Source of the DNA: Desulfobacterales bacterium
GTDB taxonomy: Bacteria > Desulfobacterota > Desulfobacteria > Desulfobacterales > JAFDCJ01
Length of the DNA stretch: 10,363 bases
Direction: 5' to 3'
NCBI GenBank assembly: GCA_029939875.1
Contig: JAOZSC010000052.1
Coordinates: forward strand, 1-10,363
In this document: positions 1 through 6,705 of the stretch, one piece after another
Position numbering within the stretch: the stretch's first letter is position 1
Layout: every line of letters starts with the position of its first letter
Translations under genes and position numbers: made by a program
The notes under the pieces: generated by a model
What the model saw: only the letters and a program-made list of their open reading frames with translations
The model's database searches: none
Told to the model about the DNA's origin: nothing

Positions 1-1195
1 TCACCTGGGCATTGTCTTTTAAGCCCTCGATGTGGTTCGGGATACGGATGATACCGTCGGCTTCGGTCATGGACGTAATGCAGCCGGCGCCTCGGGGCAG
101 GGGGGTTGCCACGATCCGGTTGCCGACCTGTCCCAGTTTGACCCGTAAAAATTCTTCGACCCCCAGCTTGGAGGCAATCTTGCGGGTGGGTTCGACCGGG
201 ACCGTTTCCCGGGGTTCATCGGGTTGGCCCAGCATCCGGTTGATCAGGGGCTGAACAAATTGTTCAAAGGCGATGATGGCCGAAACCGGGTATCCGGGAA
301 TGCCGAAGACCGGCTTGTTATCGACCAGGCCTATGACCACCGGCTTGCCGGGCATGATGGTCACGCCATGCACGAGCACCTGCCCGAGTTCCAGGATCAC
401 CCGCTTGGCAAAGTCTTCGGAGCCCGCGGAAGACCCCCCCAGAACGAGCACCATCTGGTACCCGTCTGCGGCGGCATCGCTTACCACCGGTTTGATGGTC
501 TGGATGTCGTCAACGAGCATGTCGTGCCGGGTGTACACCGCCCCGCATTTTTCAATCAGGCTGCCCAAAACGAAAGAGTTGGTTTCCAGCACCCGTCCCG
601 GCGCAAGGTTCTGGTCCCCGCTTTTGCGCCAGTCGACGAGTTCCGAGCCGGTGGGGATGATCAGAATTCCGGGTTTTTTCTTCACCGACACCGAAAATAC
701 GCCGCCGGTCAGCAGGGCCCCCACACAGTAGGGGGTGACAAGATGGTTGTGAGGGAAAAGAAGCTCGGTGGCGACGATGTCTTCGCCGACCTTGCGCACA
801 TTTTGCCATGGAAAAACCGGCTTGTCGATCTGCACCCGGGTGTCGTCGAGGACGAGGACGTTTTCGATCATGATCACGGCATCGCAGTCTGGCGGCATGA
901 CATGACCGGTGTTAACGGCAAACACGTCTTTGCCGATCACCAGGGTTCTGGGCGCGGCTTCACTGGCGCCGAAGCTGATCTGTGCTTTTACGGCCAGCCC
1001 ATCCATGGCGGCCGCATTGAAATGGGGCGAAGACAACCGGGCATACACCGGTTCTGCCAGAACCCGGCCGACGGCCTCCGGCACGGCAATCGTCTCGTTG
1101 GTCAGGATGCCGGAAACCGGAAATTGTTCATCAACAATTTTGCGGGTTTCCTCCAGGGTTTTCATGTTCAGGTAAACATTGCGTTTGGATTCCAT
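1..1195 (-). CDS. moeA: MoeA-family molybdopterin molybdenumtransferase, C-terminus cut by window edge
   Basis: MoeA proteins insert molybdate (or tungstate) into adenylylated molybdopterin, the last step of Mo/W cofactor synthesis in the cytoplasm. The frame is open from ATG at 1195 down to base 2, giving 398 residues with no stop. Visible family motifs in order are MDGLAV (64-69), NTGHVMPPDCDAVIM (95-109), GED (137-139), PTGSELV (181-187), LETN (203-206), GGSSAGSEDF (243-252), PGKPV (272-276) and GIPGYPVSA (288-296). The start is supported by AGGAG at 1201-1205, 5 bases upstream. A typical MoeA is about 400 residues, so the protein either ends just outside the window or continues into the periplasmic-binding-protein-like domain fused to many MoeA paralogues of anaerobes; this cannot be decided here. 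It differs clearly from the second MoeA upstream (LETN here, RDIN there), so it is a paralogue rather than a recent copy. It may be transcribed with that gene, across a 139-bp spacer. Confidence 0.93.
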   Translation of the reverse strand, partial: MESKRNVYLNMKTLEETRKIVDEQFPVSGILTNETIAVPEAVGRVLAEPVYARLSSPHFNAAAMDGLAVKAQISFGASEAAPRTLVIGKDVFAVNTGHVMPPDCDAVIMIENVLVLDDTRVQIDKPVFPWQNVRKVGEDIVATELLFPHNHLVTPYCVGALLTGGVFSVSVKKKPGILIIPTGSELVDWRKSGDQNLAPGRVLETNSFVLGSLIEKCGAVYTRHDMLVDDIQTIKPVVSDAAADGYQMVLVLGGSSAGSEDFAKRVILELGQVLVHGVTIMPGKPVVIGLVDNKPVFGIPGYPVSAIIAFEQFVQPLINRMLGQPDEPRETVPVEPTRKIASKLGVEEFLRVKLGQVGNRIVATPLPRGAGCITSMTEADGIIRIPNHIEGLKDNAQV

Positions 1196-1275
1196 TTTCA
1201 CTCCTGAAAAATAAGGCAAGGCGCCTGATTTTTATCATCCTGTGCATTAAAGATATCAGTTGGTTGCCATTGCCT

Positions 1276-1310
1276 GCCTGACCACGGACGACAGACAACG
1301 GACCACTGAC
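1276..1310. repeat. Five tandem degenerate heptamers (minus strand GTCNGTN)
   Basis: Read on the minus strand, five adjacent 7-bp units follow each other: GTCAGTG, GTCCGTT, GTCTGTC, GTCCGTG and GTCAGGC. The last unit is degenerate. They lie in the spacer between the two moeA genes, just beyond the hairpin that follows the upstream gene. Similar GTCNGTN heptamer runs are familiar to me as intergenic repeats in some anaerobic bacterial genomes, but this is recollection and their function is not known to me. Confidence 0.7.
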
Positions 1311-1333
1311 AATTGTGCGTTTGCCGCACAATT
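1311..1333. terminator. Perfect 9-bp hairpin just after the second moeA, possible terminator
   Basis: AATTGTGCG (1311-1319) and CGCACAATT (1325-1333) are perfect complements around a 5-base loop. The hairpin begins one base beyond the stop codon of the moeA gene at 1335-2564. No T-run follows it on the minus strand, so an intrinsic terminator is not certain. It could instead be an mRNA-stabilising 3' stem or a partial terminator between the two moeA genes. Confidence 0.5.
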
Positions 1334-1334
1334 A

Positions 1335-2564
1335 TCATAGTGGTATTACGTGCACGGGTGTCCCTTTATCCAGCCCTTCCGTATTCATCCCGATGGCGAT
1401 CAATCCGTCGGCTTTGACCATGGTGCTGATTAAACCGGATTTTCCCAGAACGGGATCGGCCCACAGGTCGTCGCCCCGGCGGTTCAGGCGCACGCGGACA
1501 AAGTCGACACGGCCCTGGGCCGATGCCAGGTTACGGCTCAACCGGGCGGTCAGCCGAAACGGTTCATTTTCCCGGGCGGCCAGGCCGCTGATGTGATCGA
1601 TGAAGGGGGTTACAATCTGGGAAAAGACAATCATGGCTGAGACCACATGCCCGGGCAGGCCCCAGAAGGGTTTTTCCCCCACCCTGGCCAAAATGGTTGG
1701 TTTTCCGGGGCTGATTGAAATGCCATGAAACAGGATTTCGGCATCCTGCTGCGCGGAAATGATATCGATGGTAAAATCCCGGGCCCCCACCGAGCTGCCC
1801 CCGGACACAATGACCATGTCACAATCTTTAAGGGCGTCGGCACTTGTGGCCAGCAGTGCGTCATAGTCATCGCCCACAATGCCGAAAGCAACGGCCACCG
1901 CACCGGATTGCCTTACCAGGTCGCTGAGTGTATAAGTATTGATATCACGAATTTGCCCCGGGCCTGGACGCGTATCCACCGGTACGATCTCATCTCCTGT
2001 GGAGATGATGCCGATGCGCGGCATTTTGTAGACTTTGACGGTTTGCCTGCCCAGTGCCGCCAGCAGGCCGCTTTCCTGGGGCCTGAGTCTGCAGCCGTCG
2101 GCCAGCAGCCGTTCGCCTTTTTTGAGGTCTTCGCCCACGGCCACCATGTTTTGTCCGGGTGCGACACTGCGGTATACTTCGATGGTGTTGTCATCGATAG
2201 CCGCGGTGTGTTCAATCATAACGACACTGTCGGCACCATCGGGAAGCATTCCACCGGTGGATATCCGGACGGCCTGCCCGGAACCAATCGAAAAATCCGG
2301 CAATTCACCCATGGCCACGGTGCCGGTAACCGTCAGATAGGCCGGATTGCCCTCGCTGGCCCCGAAAGTGGAAGATCCCTTAACCGCATACCCGTCCATT
2401 ATCGAACGGGCAAACTCCGGCAGATCTATGTCGGAGCGGATGTCTGCGGCCAAAACACGTTCTGCGGATTTGGCCAGAGCAATATTTTCAGTTTCCATGC
2501 GGGCAAATCGGGTGGTATATTCGAGAGCCTGTTCAATGGTCTTGACCTTGAAAAAATCTTTCAT
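1335..2564 (-). CDS. moeA: Molybdopterin molybdenumtransferase MoeA (complete)
   Basis: This is a complete 409-residue MoeA, the usual family length, which catalyses metal insertion into adenylylated molybdopterin. Motifs in order are SIMDGYAV (54-61), ISTGGMLPDGADSVVMIEHT (101-120), GEDL (144-147), IISTGDEIV (196-204), PGQIRDINTYTL (212-223), SGGSSVGARDF (254-264), SPGKPT (285-290) and WGLPGHVVSA (301-310). The last motif replaces the common GLPGNPVSA asparagine-proline with His-Val. The frame stays open upstream to 2735, but homology begins at MKDFFKVKTIEQAL, so ATG at 2564 is chosen. ATG at 2573 (MIRMKDFF) is possible, and neither has a strong Shine-Dalgarno site. It is divergent from the helicase gene and upstream of another moeA. 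The stop is TGA. Mo- or W-dependent enzymes such as formate dehydrogenase are the likely clients in C1 metabolism, by inference. Confidence 0.96.
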   Translation of the reverse strand: MKDFFKVKTIEQALEYTTRFARMETENIALAKSAERVLAADIRSDIDLPEFARSIMDGYAVKGSSTFGASEGNPAYLTVTGTVAMGELPDFSIGSGQAVRISTGGMLPDGADSVVMIEHTAAIDDNTIEVYRSVAPGQNMVAVGEDLKKGERLLADGCRLRPQESGLLAALGRQTVKVYKMPRIGIISTGDEIVPVDTRPGPGQIRDINTYTLSDLVRQSGAVAVAFGIVGDDYDALLATSADALKDCDMVIVSGGSSVGARDFTIDIISAQQDAEILFHGISISPGKPTILARVGEKPFWGLPGHVVSAMIVFSQIVTPFIDHISGLAARENEPFRLTARLSRNLASAQGRVDFVRVRLNRRGDDLWADPVLGKSGLISTMVKADGLIAIGMNTEGLDKGTPVHVIPL

Positions 2565-2673
2565 CCTAATCATCCGTATTGTGACCAGGATCTTGCATAT
2601 GAAAGCTGGCGGCGCGTGCAAGATCCATGTACAAATTCCAATTGAAAAGCACAACAGAGATAACAACGATACC

Positions 2674-2702
2674 AATATGGGCCCGTGTACGGATATTGTC
2701 AA
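2674..2702 (-). promoter_or_regulatory. Sigma70-type promoter for moeA, overlapping a dyad
   Basis: On the minus strand a perfect TTGACA (2702-2697) is followed after 17 bases by CATATT (2679-2674). Transcription would start near 2667, leaving a leader of about 100 bases before the moeA start at 2564. The promoter carries an inverted repeat CAATAT (2673-2678) / ATATTG (2693-2698) that covers the -10 and touches the -35, which would suit a repressor site. This was judged by eye only. Confidence 0.5.
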
Positions 2703-2729
2703 GATAAGGCGCGGTAGCCAGATGTCGAC

Positions 2730-2757
2730 TTGCAATAATCAGAAATGGGAGTATAAT
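2730..2757 (+). promoter_or_regulatory. Sigma70-type promoter for the DEAD-box helicase
   Basis: TTGCAA (2730-2735) and a perfect TATAAT (2752-2757) are separated by 16 bases, with an A/T-rich stretch just downstream. The predicted start near 2764 would leave a short leader of about 27 bases holding the AAAGGA ribosome-binding site (2775-2780), 10 bases before the ATG at 2791. Confidence 0.6.
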
Positions 2758-2790
2758 CAAATCACCATAAAATCAAAGGAAATAAAATAT

Positions 2791-4272
2791 ATGCCCGAAG
2801 AACCAAAATCATTGTTGCCGAATGAGCGAGCGCCGGAACCCGAATTTTTGACATCAACCCGATTTGATGAGTTTGATCTACCGCCCGAGGTCCTGGCCGG
2901 GTTAAACGATGTAGGTTTTACTTACTGTACGCCGATACAGGCTCGCAGCCTGCCGGTGTCGCTGACCGGCCGCGACGTTGCCGGTCAGGCCCAGACCGGT
3001 ACCGGAAAAACAGCCGCTTTTTTAATCACCGTGCTGGCTCGTCTGCTGCCCAGGCCCGAGAAAAGAAGTGGATTGCCCTCGGCGCTCATCGTGGCGCCTA
3101 CCCGGGAATTGTCCCGGCAGATCTATGAAGAAGCCCGGGTGCTTTGTCGCCATACCGACCTGGTTCTGGCCCAGGTGGTTGGCGGTGTCGATTACCAGAA
3201 GCAGGCCGATGAGCTGCGCCGTGGTGTTGATATCGTGATTTGTACCCCCGGGCGCATCATCGACTACTACAAGCAGAAAATATTTAAAACCGATGAGATC
3301 AAGGCCCTGGTGATCGATGAGGCTGATCGCTTGCTGGACCTCGGGTTTGCCAAGGACATGCAGTACATCTTGCGCAATCTTCCCCCTTATGAAAAAAGAC
3401 AATCCATGCTGTTTTCGGCCACCCTGTCTTACCGGGTCATGGAACTGACCTACCAGTACATGAATCTTCCCGAGTTTATCGCCGTCACCCCGGAGACCGT
3501 GACGGTGGAAGGCATCGAACAGCGTCTGTTTCATGTGGGCAGCGATAAAAAAATGTCCCTGCTGCTGGGCCTCTTAAAGCGCGAAGACTGGACCCGGGTG
3601 CTTATTTTTGTCAATACCCGTGTGGGGGTGGATCGGCTCACCACGCGCTTGAAGGAAAACGGTTTGCCGGCCGAGGGCATTACCGGCGACCTTCCCCAGC
3701 GCAAACGGTTTCGATTGATGGAGCAGTTTAAAAACGGGCGCATCAAGATCCTGGTGGCCACCGATGTGGCCTCCCGGGGCATTCACGTGGAAGACATCAG
3801 CCATGTCATTAACTATGATCTGCCCCAGGATTCCGAAAATTACGTGCACCGTATCGGCCGTACGGCACGGGCGGGAAAAACCGGTCGGGCGCTGTCGCTG
3901 GCCTGCGAGCGTTACGTTTTTCACCTGGAGCCACTGGAGGAGATGCTGGGTTATACAATTCCGGTGGTCTGGCCCGAAGAAGACTGGTACGTGGAGGACC
4001 GTTCCAAACCGGTTGCTCGATCAAGAAGGGCGCGGTCCAGAAAACCCATGCGAGTGCACGGCCAGCAGCGCGAAAATAGACAGCGGACGCCGGCCAAGGC
4101 GCCTGCGAAAACAAAGACGCCTGCGAAAACAAAGACGCCCCGCGTTCCAGGGGCTTTTTTCGGCTTTGGTCCGCAGCCTGAAAAGAAAAAAGAATCTTCT
4201 TCCCGGCCAAAAAAACGCCCATCGAAAAACACGTCGAGCCCATCGACGAAACAGACCAGCTCAGCGATGTGA
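2791..4272 (+). CDS. rhlB: RhlB-like DEAD-box ATP-dependent RNA helicase
   Basis: This 493-residue protein is an ATP-dependent RNA helicase that would unwind short RNA duplexes in mRNA decay, ribosome assembly or cold response. All helicase motifs are present: Q motif ending in TPIQ (47-50), motif I AQTGTGKT (67-74), Ia APTREL (102-107), GG (131-132), Ib TPGR (152-155), II DEAD (176-179), III SAT (209-211), IV LIFVNT (271-276), V ATDVASRG (323-330) and VI HRIGRTAR (353-360). VAGQAQTGTGKT, MLFSATLSYRV and LSLACERYVFHLEPLEEMLG resemble E. coli RhlB as I remember it, so RhlB is the nearest named relative. The tail from about residue 405 is Lys/Arg/Pro/Ser-rich and probably disordered, typical of RNA-binding extensions. 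ATG at 2791 is chosen for its AAAGGA site and promoter; the frame is open further upstream without homology. It converges on pylSn with 18 bases between the stops. Its TGA stop lies at the edge of a palindromic repeat. Confidence 0.96.
   Translation: MPEEPKSLLPNERAPEPEFLTSTRFDEFDLPPEVLAGLNDVGFTYCTPIQARSLPVSLTGRDVAGQAQTGTGKTAAFLITVLARLLPRPEKRSGLPSALIVAPTRELSRQIYEEARVLCRHTDLVLAQVVGGVDYQKQADELRRGVDIVICTPGRIIDYYKQKIFKTDEIKALVIDEADRLLDLGFAKDMQYILRNLPPYEKRQSMLFSATLSYRVMELTYQYMNLPEFIAVTPETVTVEGIEQRLFHVGSDKKMSLLLGLLKREDWTRVLIFVNTRVGVDRLTTRLKENGLPAEGITGDLPQRKRFRLMEQFKNGRIKILVATDVASRGIHVEDISHVINYDLPQDSENYVHRIGRTARAGKTGRALSLACERYVFHLEPLEEMLGYTIPVVWPEEDWYVEDRSKPVARSRRARSRKPMRVHGQQRENRQRTPAKAPAKTKTPAKTKTPRVPGAFFGFGPQPEKKKESSSRPKKRPSKNTSSPSTKQTSSAM
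4101..4136 (+). repeat. Perfect 18-bp tandem duplication in the helicase tail
   Basis: GCCTGCGAAAACAAAGAC occurs twice head to tail (4101-4118 and 4119-4136) with no mismatch, adding the repeated segment PAKTKT to the basic C-terminal tail. The unit keeps the reading frame. Perfect identity suggests a recent slippage event, so the tail length may vary between strains. Confidence 0.9.
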
Positions 4273-4305
4273 ACCTCAACGTTTGCAACATTAAGGTGAG
4301 GTTTC
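4269..4305. repeat. Left palindromic repeat at the pylSn 3' end; possible convergent terminator
   Basis: This segment matches, in inverted orientation, 4694-4729 at the pylD 3' end. A 12-base block and a 13-base block are identical, separated by one extra T at 4284, and A/G transitions occur at four flanking sites. The core is itself near-palindromic, with half-sites ACCTYAAYGTTG and its complement. AACCTCA (4272-4278) can also pair with TGAGGTT (4297-4303), followed on the plus strand by TTCGTCTTT, so it may end helicase transcription. It overlaps the pylSn stop codon and touches the helicase stop codon. Confidence 0.75.
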
Positions 4306-4653
4306 GTCTTTATCCAGCAGCGCTGATCCATAGTGACGCTTGAACCGGGTGGCGCTGTATTTTTCCAGTTTCCAGGCGGGGATTTTGCACACACCGCACA
4401 CCTGTTTGAACCATTTGTTTCTCAGCCAGCGGGCGGCCCGGCTGTTGCGCGAGTTTGTCACCACGAAAGTTTTACTACAGTGGGTGGTAATCCGGGCCTG
4501 GTCCCCCATTTTTTCAATGGACCGGATGCCATGCAAAATTCCCTTGCGCGAAGGCCACAGTTTTATTTTATCGATGAGCCGTAACAGCTCCACGCGTTTG
4601 CGATAGGTCCGCCCGGTACCGACAGGTTGTTTGATTTTTTTTTGTGCTGTCAT
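4291..4653 (-). CDS. pylSn: PylSn, tRNA-binding N-terminal protein of split pyrrolysyl-tRNA synthetase
   Basis: PylSn binds tRNA-Pyl at its T-arm and variable loop and helps the separate catalytic subunit PylSc charge it. This 120-residue protein carries the family core LWPSRKGILHGI (32-43), then THCSKTFVVTNSRNSRAAR (57-75) and VCGVCK (85-90). It parallels the N-terminus of methanogen PylS (LWMSRTGTLHKI, ACGDHLVVNNSR, TCKRCR). The zinc-ligand set His41, Cys59, Cys86 and Cys89 is retained. About 30 basic residues precede the core, somewhat longer than in the archaeal domain. ATG at 4653 is preferred because AGGTGG lies just upstream; an in-frame ATG at 4674 would add seven residues and overlap that site. 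It lies 46 bases after pylD, as in the bacterial order Sc-B-C-D-Sn. Its TAA stop lies in a palindromic repeat, and a partner repeat sits between it and pylD. Confidence 0.94.
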   Translation of the reverse strand: MTAQKKIKQPVGTGRTYRKRVELLRLIDKIKLWPSRKGILHGIRSIEKMGDQARITTHCSKTFVVTNSRNSRAARWLRNKWFKQVCGVCKIPAWKLEKYSATRFKRHYGSALLDKDETSP

Positions 4654-4693
4654 GGGGCCCACCTGTCCTTTCACCGACCGTCAGCTATCTGTT

Positions 4694-4729
4694 GAAATTT
4701 TACCTTAATGTTGCAACGTTGAGGTTTAC
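4694..4729. repeat. Right palindromic repeat at the pylD 3' end
   Basis: This is the partner of the repeat at 4269-4305, in inverted orientation, so the two bracket pylSn. The core 4702-4725 is a 24-bp palindrome of half-site ACCTTAATGTTG against CAACGTTGAGGT, with 10 of 12 positions complementary and two T/G mispairs that would still pair in RNA. It encodes the last residues of PylD (NLNVATLR) and runs past its stop. In the transcript it would form a hairpin between pylD and pylSn. Confidence 0.75.
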
Positions 4730-5551
4730 GATGTCTGCAATCATAGTGGCCACACCGAGTTGAAGCGGATCGTGCAACAGCCGATCACCCAGTTTAACGC
4801 GGGCTTCGGCCGTGGGCCCGGAGGGAACCCCGGGAGCGCTGACCCGGGTATGCGCCGTAATGTGATCGGCACCGATGATGCCGGCCGCCGGGCTGGCATC
4901 GACAATCAGCCGGTGGGCGGCCAGCGCCGGTTCCAGTCCTCTGGCAATACGGATTCTTGAATCCGCCAGACGGGTGAGTACCGCAGACAGGTCGCGGCAG
5001 CGCCGATCAACGATATCATTCAGGCAAACCTGCGCCCCCAGGCGGGAAAGGCACAAAGCTGCGCCGGCACCCACCGGACCGCAGCCGATCACCAGCACTT
5101 CGCGGTTTTTCACCCCCCCGGCCATCAGTTCCAGGGCTTGCGCAAAGCCCCTGCCAGTGGCATCGGAATTGTGGGACACCCGGCGACTGCGGATGTCAAT
5201 GGCCGCAAAGCAGTCATCGTCGGCCAGCATGAGCACGCCGGCTTTTTTTTCAAAGGCTTCTTTCAGGCCGGCCACATCCACGTTGCGGGTAACAAACGCC
5301 CGGCAGCCCATATGCAGCGCGATTCCGGCAACGGCATCGCAAAACCCGGCAATGATTCCCCGGCCCGCCGTGGCAGGTACAACCGCGATGGAAGTCCTGG
5401 GTGCCAGGCGTTGAAAAGACGTTTCACCCATGCCGGCGGCCCGGCAGGCGATTCCTTTCAGTGAACAGCCGGTTTTGGCGATCAATTCGGTATCGTAAGC
5501 GGCCAGATGCTCGGCAAGGCCGGCAATGTCATGGGTTTTCAACCGGGTCAT
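4700..5551 (-). CDS. pylD: PylD, pyrrolysine synthase (3-methylornithyl-lysine dehydrogenase)
   Basis: PylD performs the last step of pyrrolysine synthesis. It oxidises the terminal amine of 3-methylornithyl-N6-lysine with NAD+, and the product cyclises to pyrrolysine. The 283-residue protein has the expected layout: an N-terminal substrate domain with LMLADDDCFAAID (107-119, like the MADDNTF segment of Methanosarcina PylD) and a Rossmann fold with VLVIGCGPVG (152-161, GxGxxG type). SAPGVPSG (238-245) and DPLQLGVATM (261-270) resemble the archaeal C-terminal segments. It runs about eight residues past where I recall archaeal PylD ending; those residues are encoded by a palindromic repeat. ATG at 5551 overlaps the pylC stop in an ATGA junction, with GGGAGG a few bases upstream, so translation is probably coupled to pylC. 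Confidence 0.95.
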   Translation of the reverse strand: MTRLKTHDIAGLAEHLAAYDTELIAKTGCSLKGIACRAAGMGETSFQRLAPRTSIAVVPATAGRGIIAGFCDAVAGIALHMGCRAFVTRNVDVAGLKEAFEKKAGVLMLADDDCFAAIDIRSRRVSHNSDATGRGFAQALELMAGGVKNREVLVIGCGPVGAGAALCLSRLGAQVCLNDIVDRRCRDLSAVLTRLADSRIRIARGLEPALAAHRLIVDASPAAGIIGADHITAHTRVSAPGVPSGPTAEARVKLGDRLLHDPLQLGVATMIADIVNLNVATLR

Positions 5552-6705
5552 AGCGGGCCTCCCGGGCCGGCATCGTCGTATCGGTCCAGGGAAAAGGTCT
5601 GGCGAATCGTTGATATCGTTCGGTTGCGCCGCACCATGGCGGCATTGAGGTTGTCTTCAGCGATAATCAGGGTGGCGGACCATTGCTGACGGCCGGGAGC
5701 ATAGTCGGTGATGGCCTCATTAGCTTCGAAAAAGCCGGCCTGCACTTCAAGAGGCCCGCATGCGGCCATGATGTGCTCACCGCAAACGTCGATGCGGCCG
5801 GGTGTCACATGGATGTGCTCATAAATGACAGCCCGGGCCGGCGGCCGGGTTTTAGCGATGGTCGTTGACGGATGCAGGAAAAATTCTGCCAGCAGTGTCA
5901 CCATGTTGAGGCCCGTTGACCAGTACACCGCCGTGGGCGTCTGGCTGGGCAGGCGGGCGTCGATTTCAAGAACTTTCAGCCGCTTGTCATTTAAAATAAC
6001 TTCGACATCCATCAAACCTTCGAGTTGCAGCGCTTCGGCGATGGTGACCGCGGTTTGTTCAAATTCGGCCACCAGCGTATCGGCCATGTTTGTCGGGGCG
6101 CGCACCCGCTTGCAGTCGTAGTTGGTATCCATTTCAAGGTCCGTAACCAGCAGCGGCACATAGCGGCCGGGCCGACCGATGATTTCCAGGGAATAAGACG
6201 GTCCGGGAATAAATTCCTGCACCACCTGCGGCTGAGTACTTTTATCCAGTTGCCGCTGCAATAGCTGCGGGTCATTGAAAATTCGCACACCCCGGCTGCC
6301 GCTGCCCGCACTCGGTTTAACCACCACCGGGCAGCCGCAGGCAGGCCAGTCCCGGGGAGTCGCAATGGCGCAGGACTCAAACAGGCGGTTGGATTTTTTT
6401 TTGGATGACGTGGTCGCATAGGCGCCGGCATCAAAGGCCAACGCCACGCCGTGATCCCGGCTCCAGCGCTGCAGGCAGGTCAGGGCCGCTTGATTTTCCA
6501 GGGCGGGAATGATCAGATCAACAGTGCCCAGGGCCGGTGCCGGATCCTGCCGGCCGGTAACATCCAGTTCAATAAACTGATCCGCCAGGCCGGCGGCCGG
6601 AACCCCCGGTTTTTTATCGACCACCACCACTTGCCAGCCGGCCTTGCGCGCCAGGTAGCAGGCTTCCACCCCCTGAAGTTTTCCACCGACCACAGCAATT
6701 TTCAA
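5548..6705 (-). CDS. pylC: PylC, 3-methylornithine-L-lysine ligase (ATP-grasp)
   Basis: PylC joins (3R)-3-methyl-D-ornithine to the epsilon amine of L-lysine using ATP, the second step of pyrrolysine synthesis. The 385-residue protein opens with MKIAVVGGKLQGVEACYL, close to archaeal PylC (GGKLQGFEAAYL). It has the ATP-grasp strand VVVKPSAGSGSRGV (127-140) and the metal- and substrate-binding segment EIDARLPSQTPTAVYWSTG (237-255). The start codon is TTG at 6705, chosen because homology begins exactly there and GGAAGGA lies about 8 bases upstream. That TTG overlaps the pylB stop (TTGA). The 3' end overlaps pylD by 4 bases. It is the middle gene of a tightly packed B-C-D block, so its level is probably set by translational coupling. 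Confidence 0.96.
   Translation of the reverse strand: MKIAVVGGKLQGVEACYLARKAGWQVVVVDKKPGVPAAGLADQFIELDVTGRQDPAPALGTVDLIIPALENQAALTCLQRWSRDHGVALAFDAGAYATTSSKKKSNRLFESCAIATPRDWPACGCPVVVKPSAGSGSRGVRIFNDPQLLQRQLDKSTQPQVVQEFIPGPSYSLEIIGRPGRYVPLLVTDLEMDTNYDCKRVRAPTNMADTLVAEFEQTAVTIAEALQLEGLMDVEVILNDKRLKVLEIDARLPSQTPTAVYWSTGLNMVTLLAEFFLHPSTTIAKTRPPARAVIYEHIHVTPGRIDVCGEHIMAACGPLEVQAGFFEANEAITDYAPGRQQWSATLIIAEDNLNAAMVRRNRTISTIRQTFSLDRYDDAGPGGPL

Noticed and set aside
224..1207. Long open frame on the plus strand opposite the first moeA, and a similar one at 1725-2645
   Set aside because: Both are antisense shadows of moeA genes; the translations are His- and Gly-rich without recognisable domains.
2565..2673. 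Molybdenum-cofactor riboswitch or ModE site in the moeA leader
   Set aside because: The leader is long enough, but I see no matching conserved motif or the ModE half-sites.
2565..2735. Upstream extension of the complete MoeA to 466 residues, with a hydrophobic segment resembling a membrane anchor
   Set aside because: The extension runs through the promoter and divergent spacer and lacks MoeA homology; family length and motif spacing fit a start at 2564.
2347..2790. N-terminal extension of the helicase into the divergent moeA
   Set aside because: It overlaps moeA in antisense; the ATG at 2791 has its own promoter and ribosome site, and homology starts after it.
4269..4729. The ACCTYAAY palindromes as MerR-family (SoxR-like) operators
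   Set aside because: They resemble such operators in half-site, but they lie in gene 3' ends, not between -35 and -10 elements, and no regulator gene is nearby.
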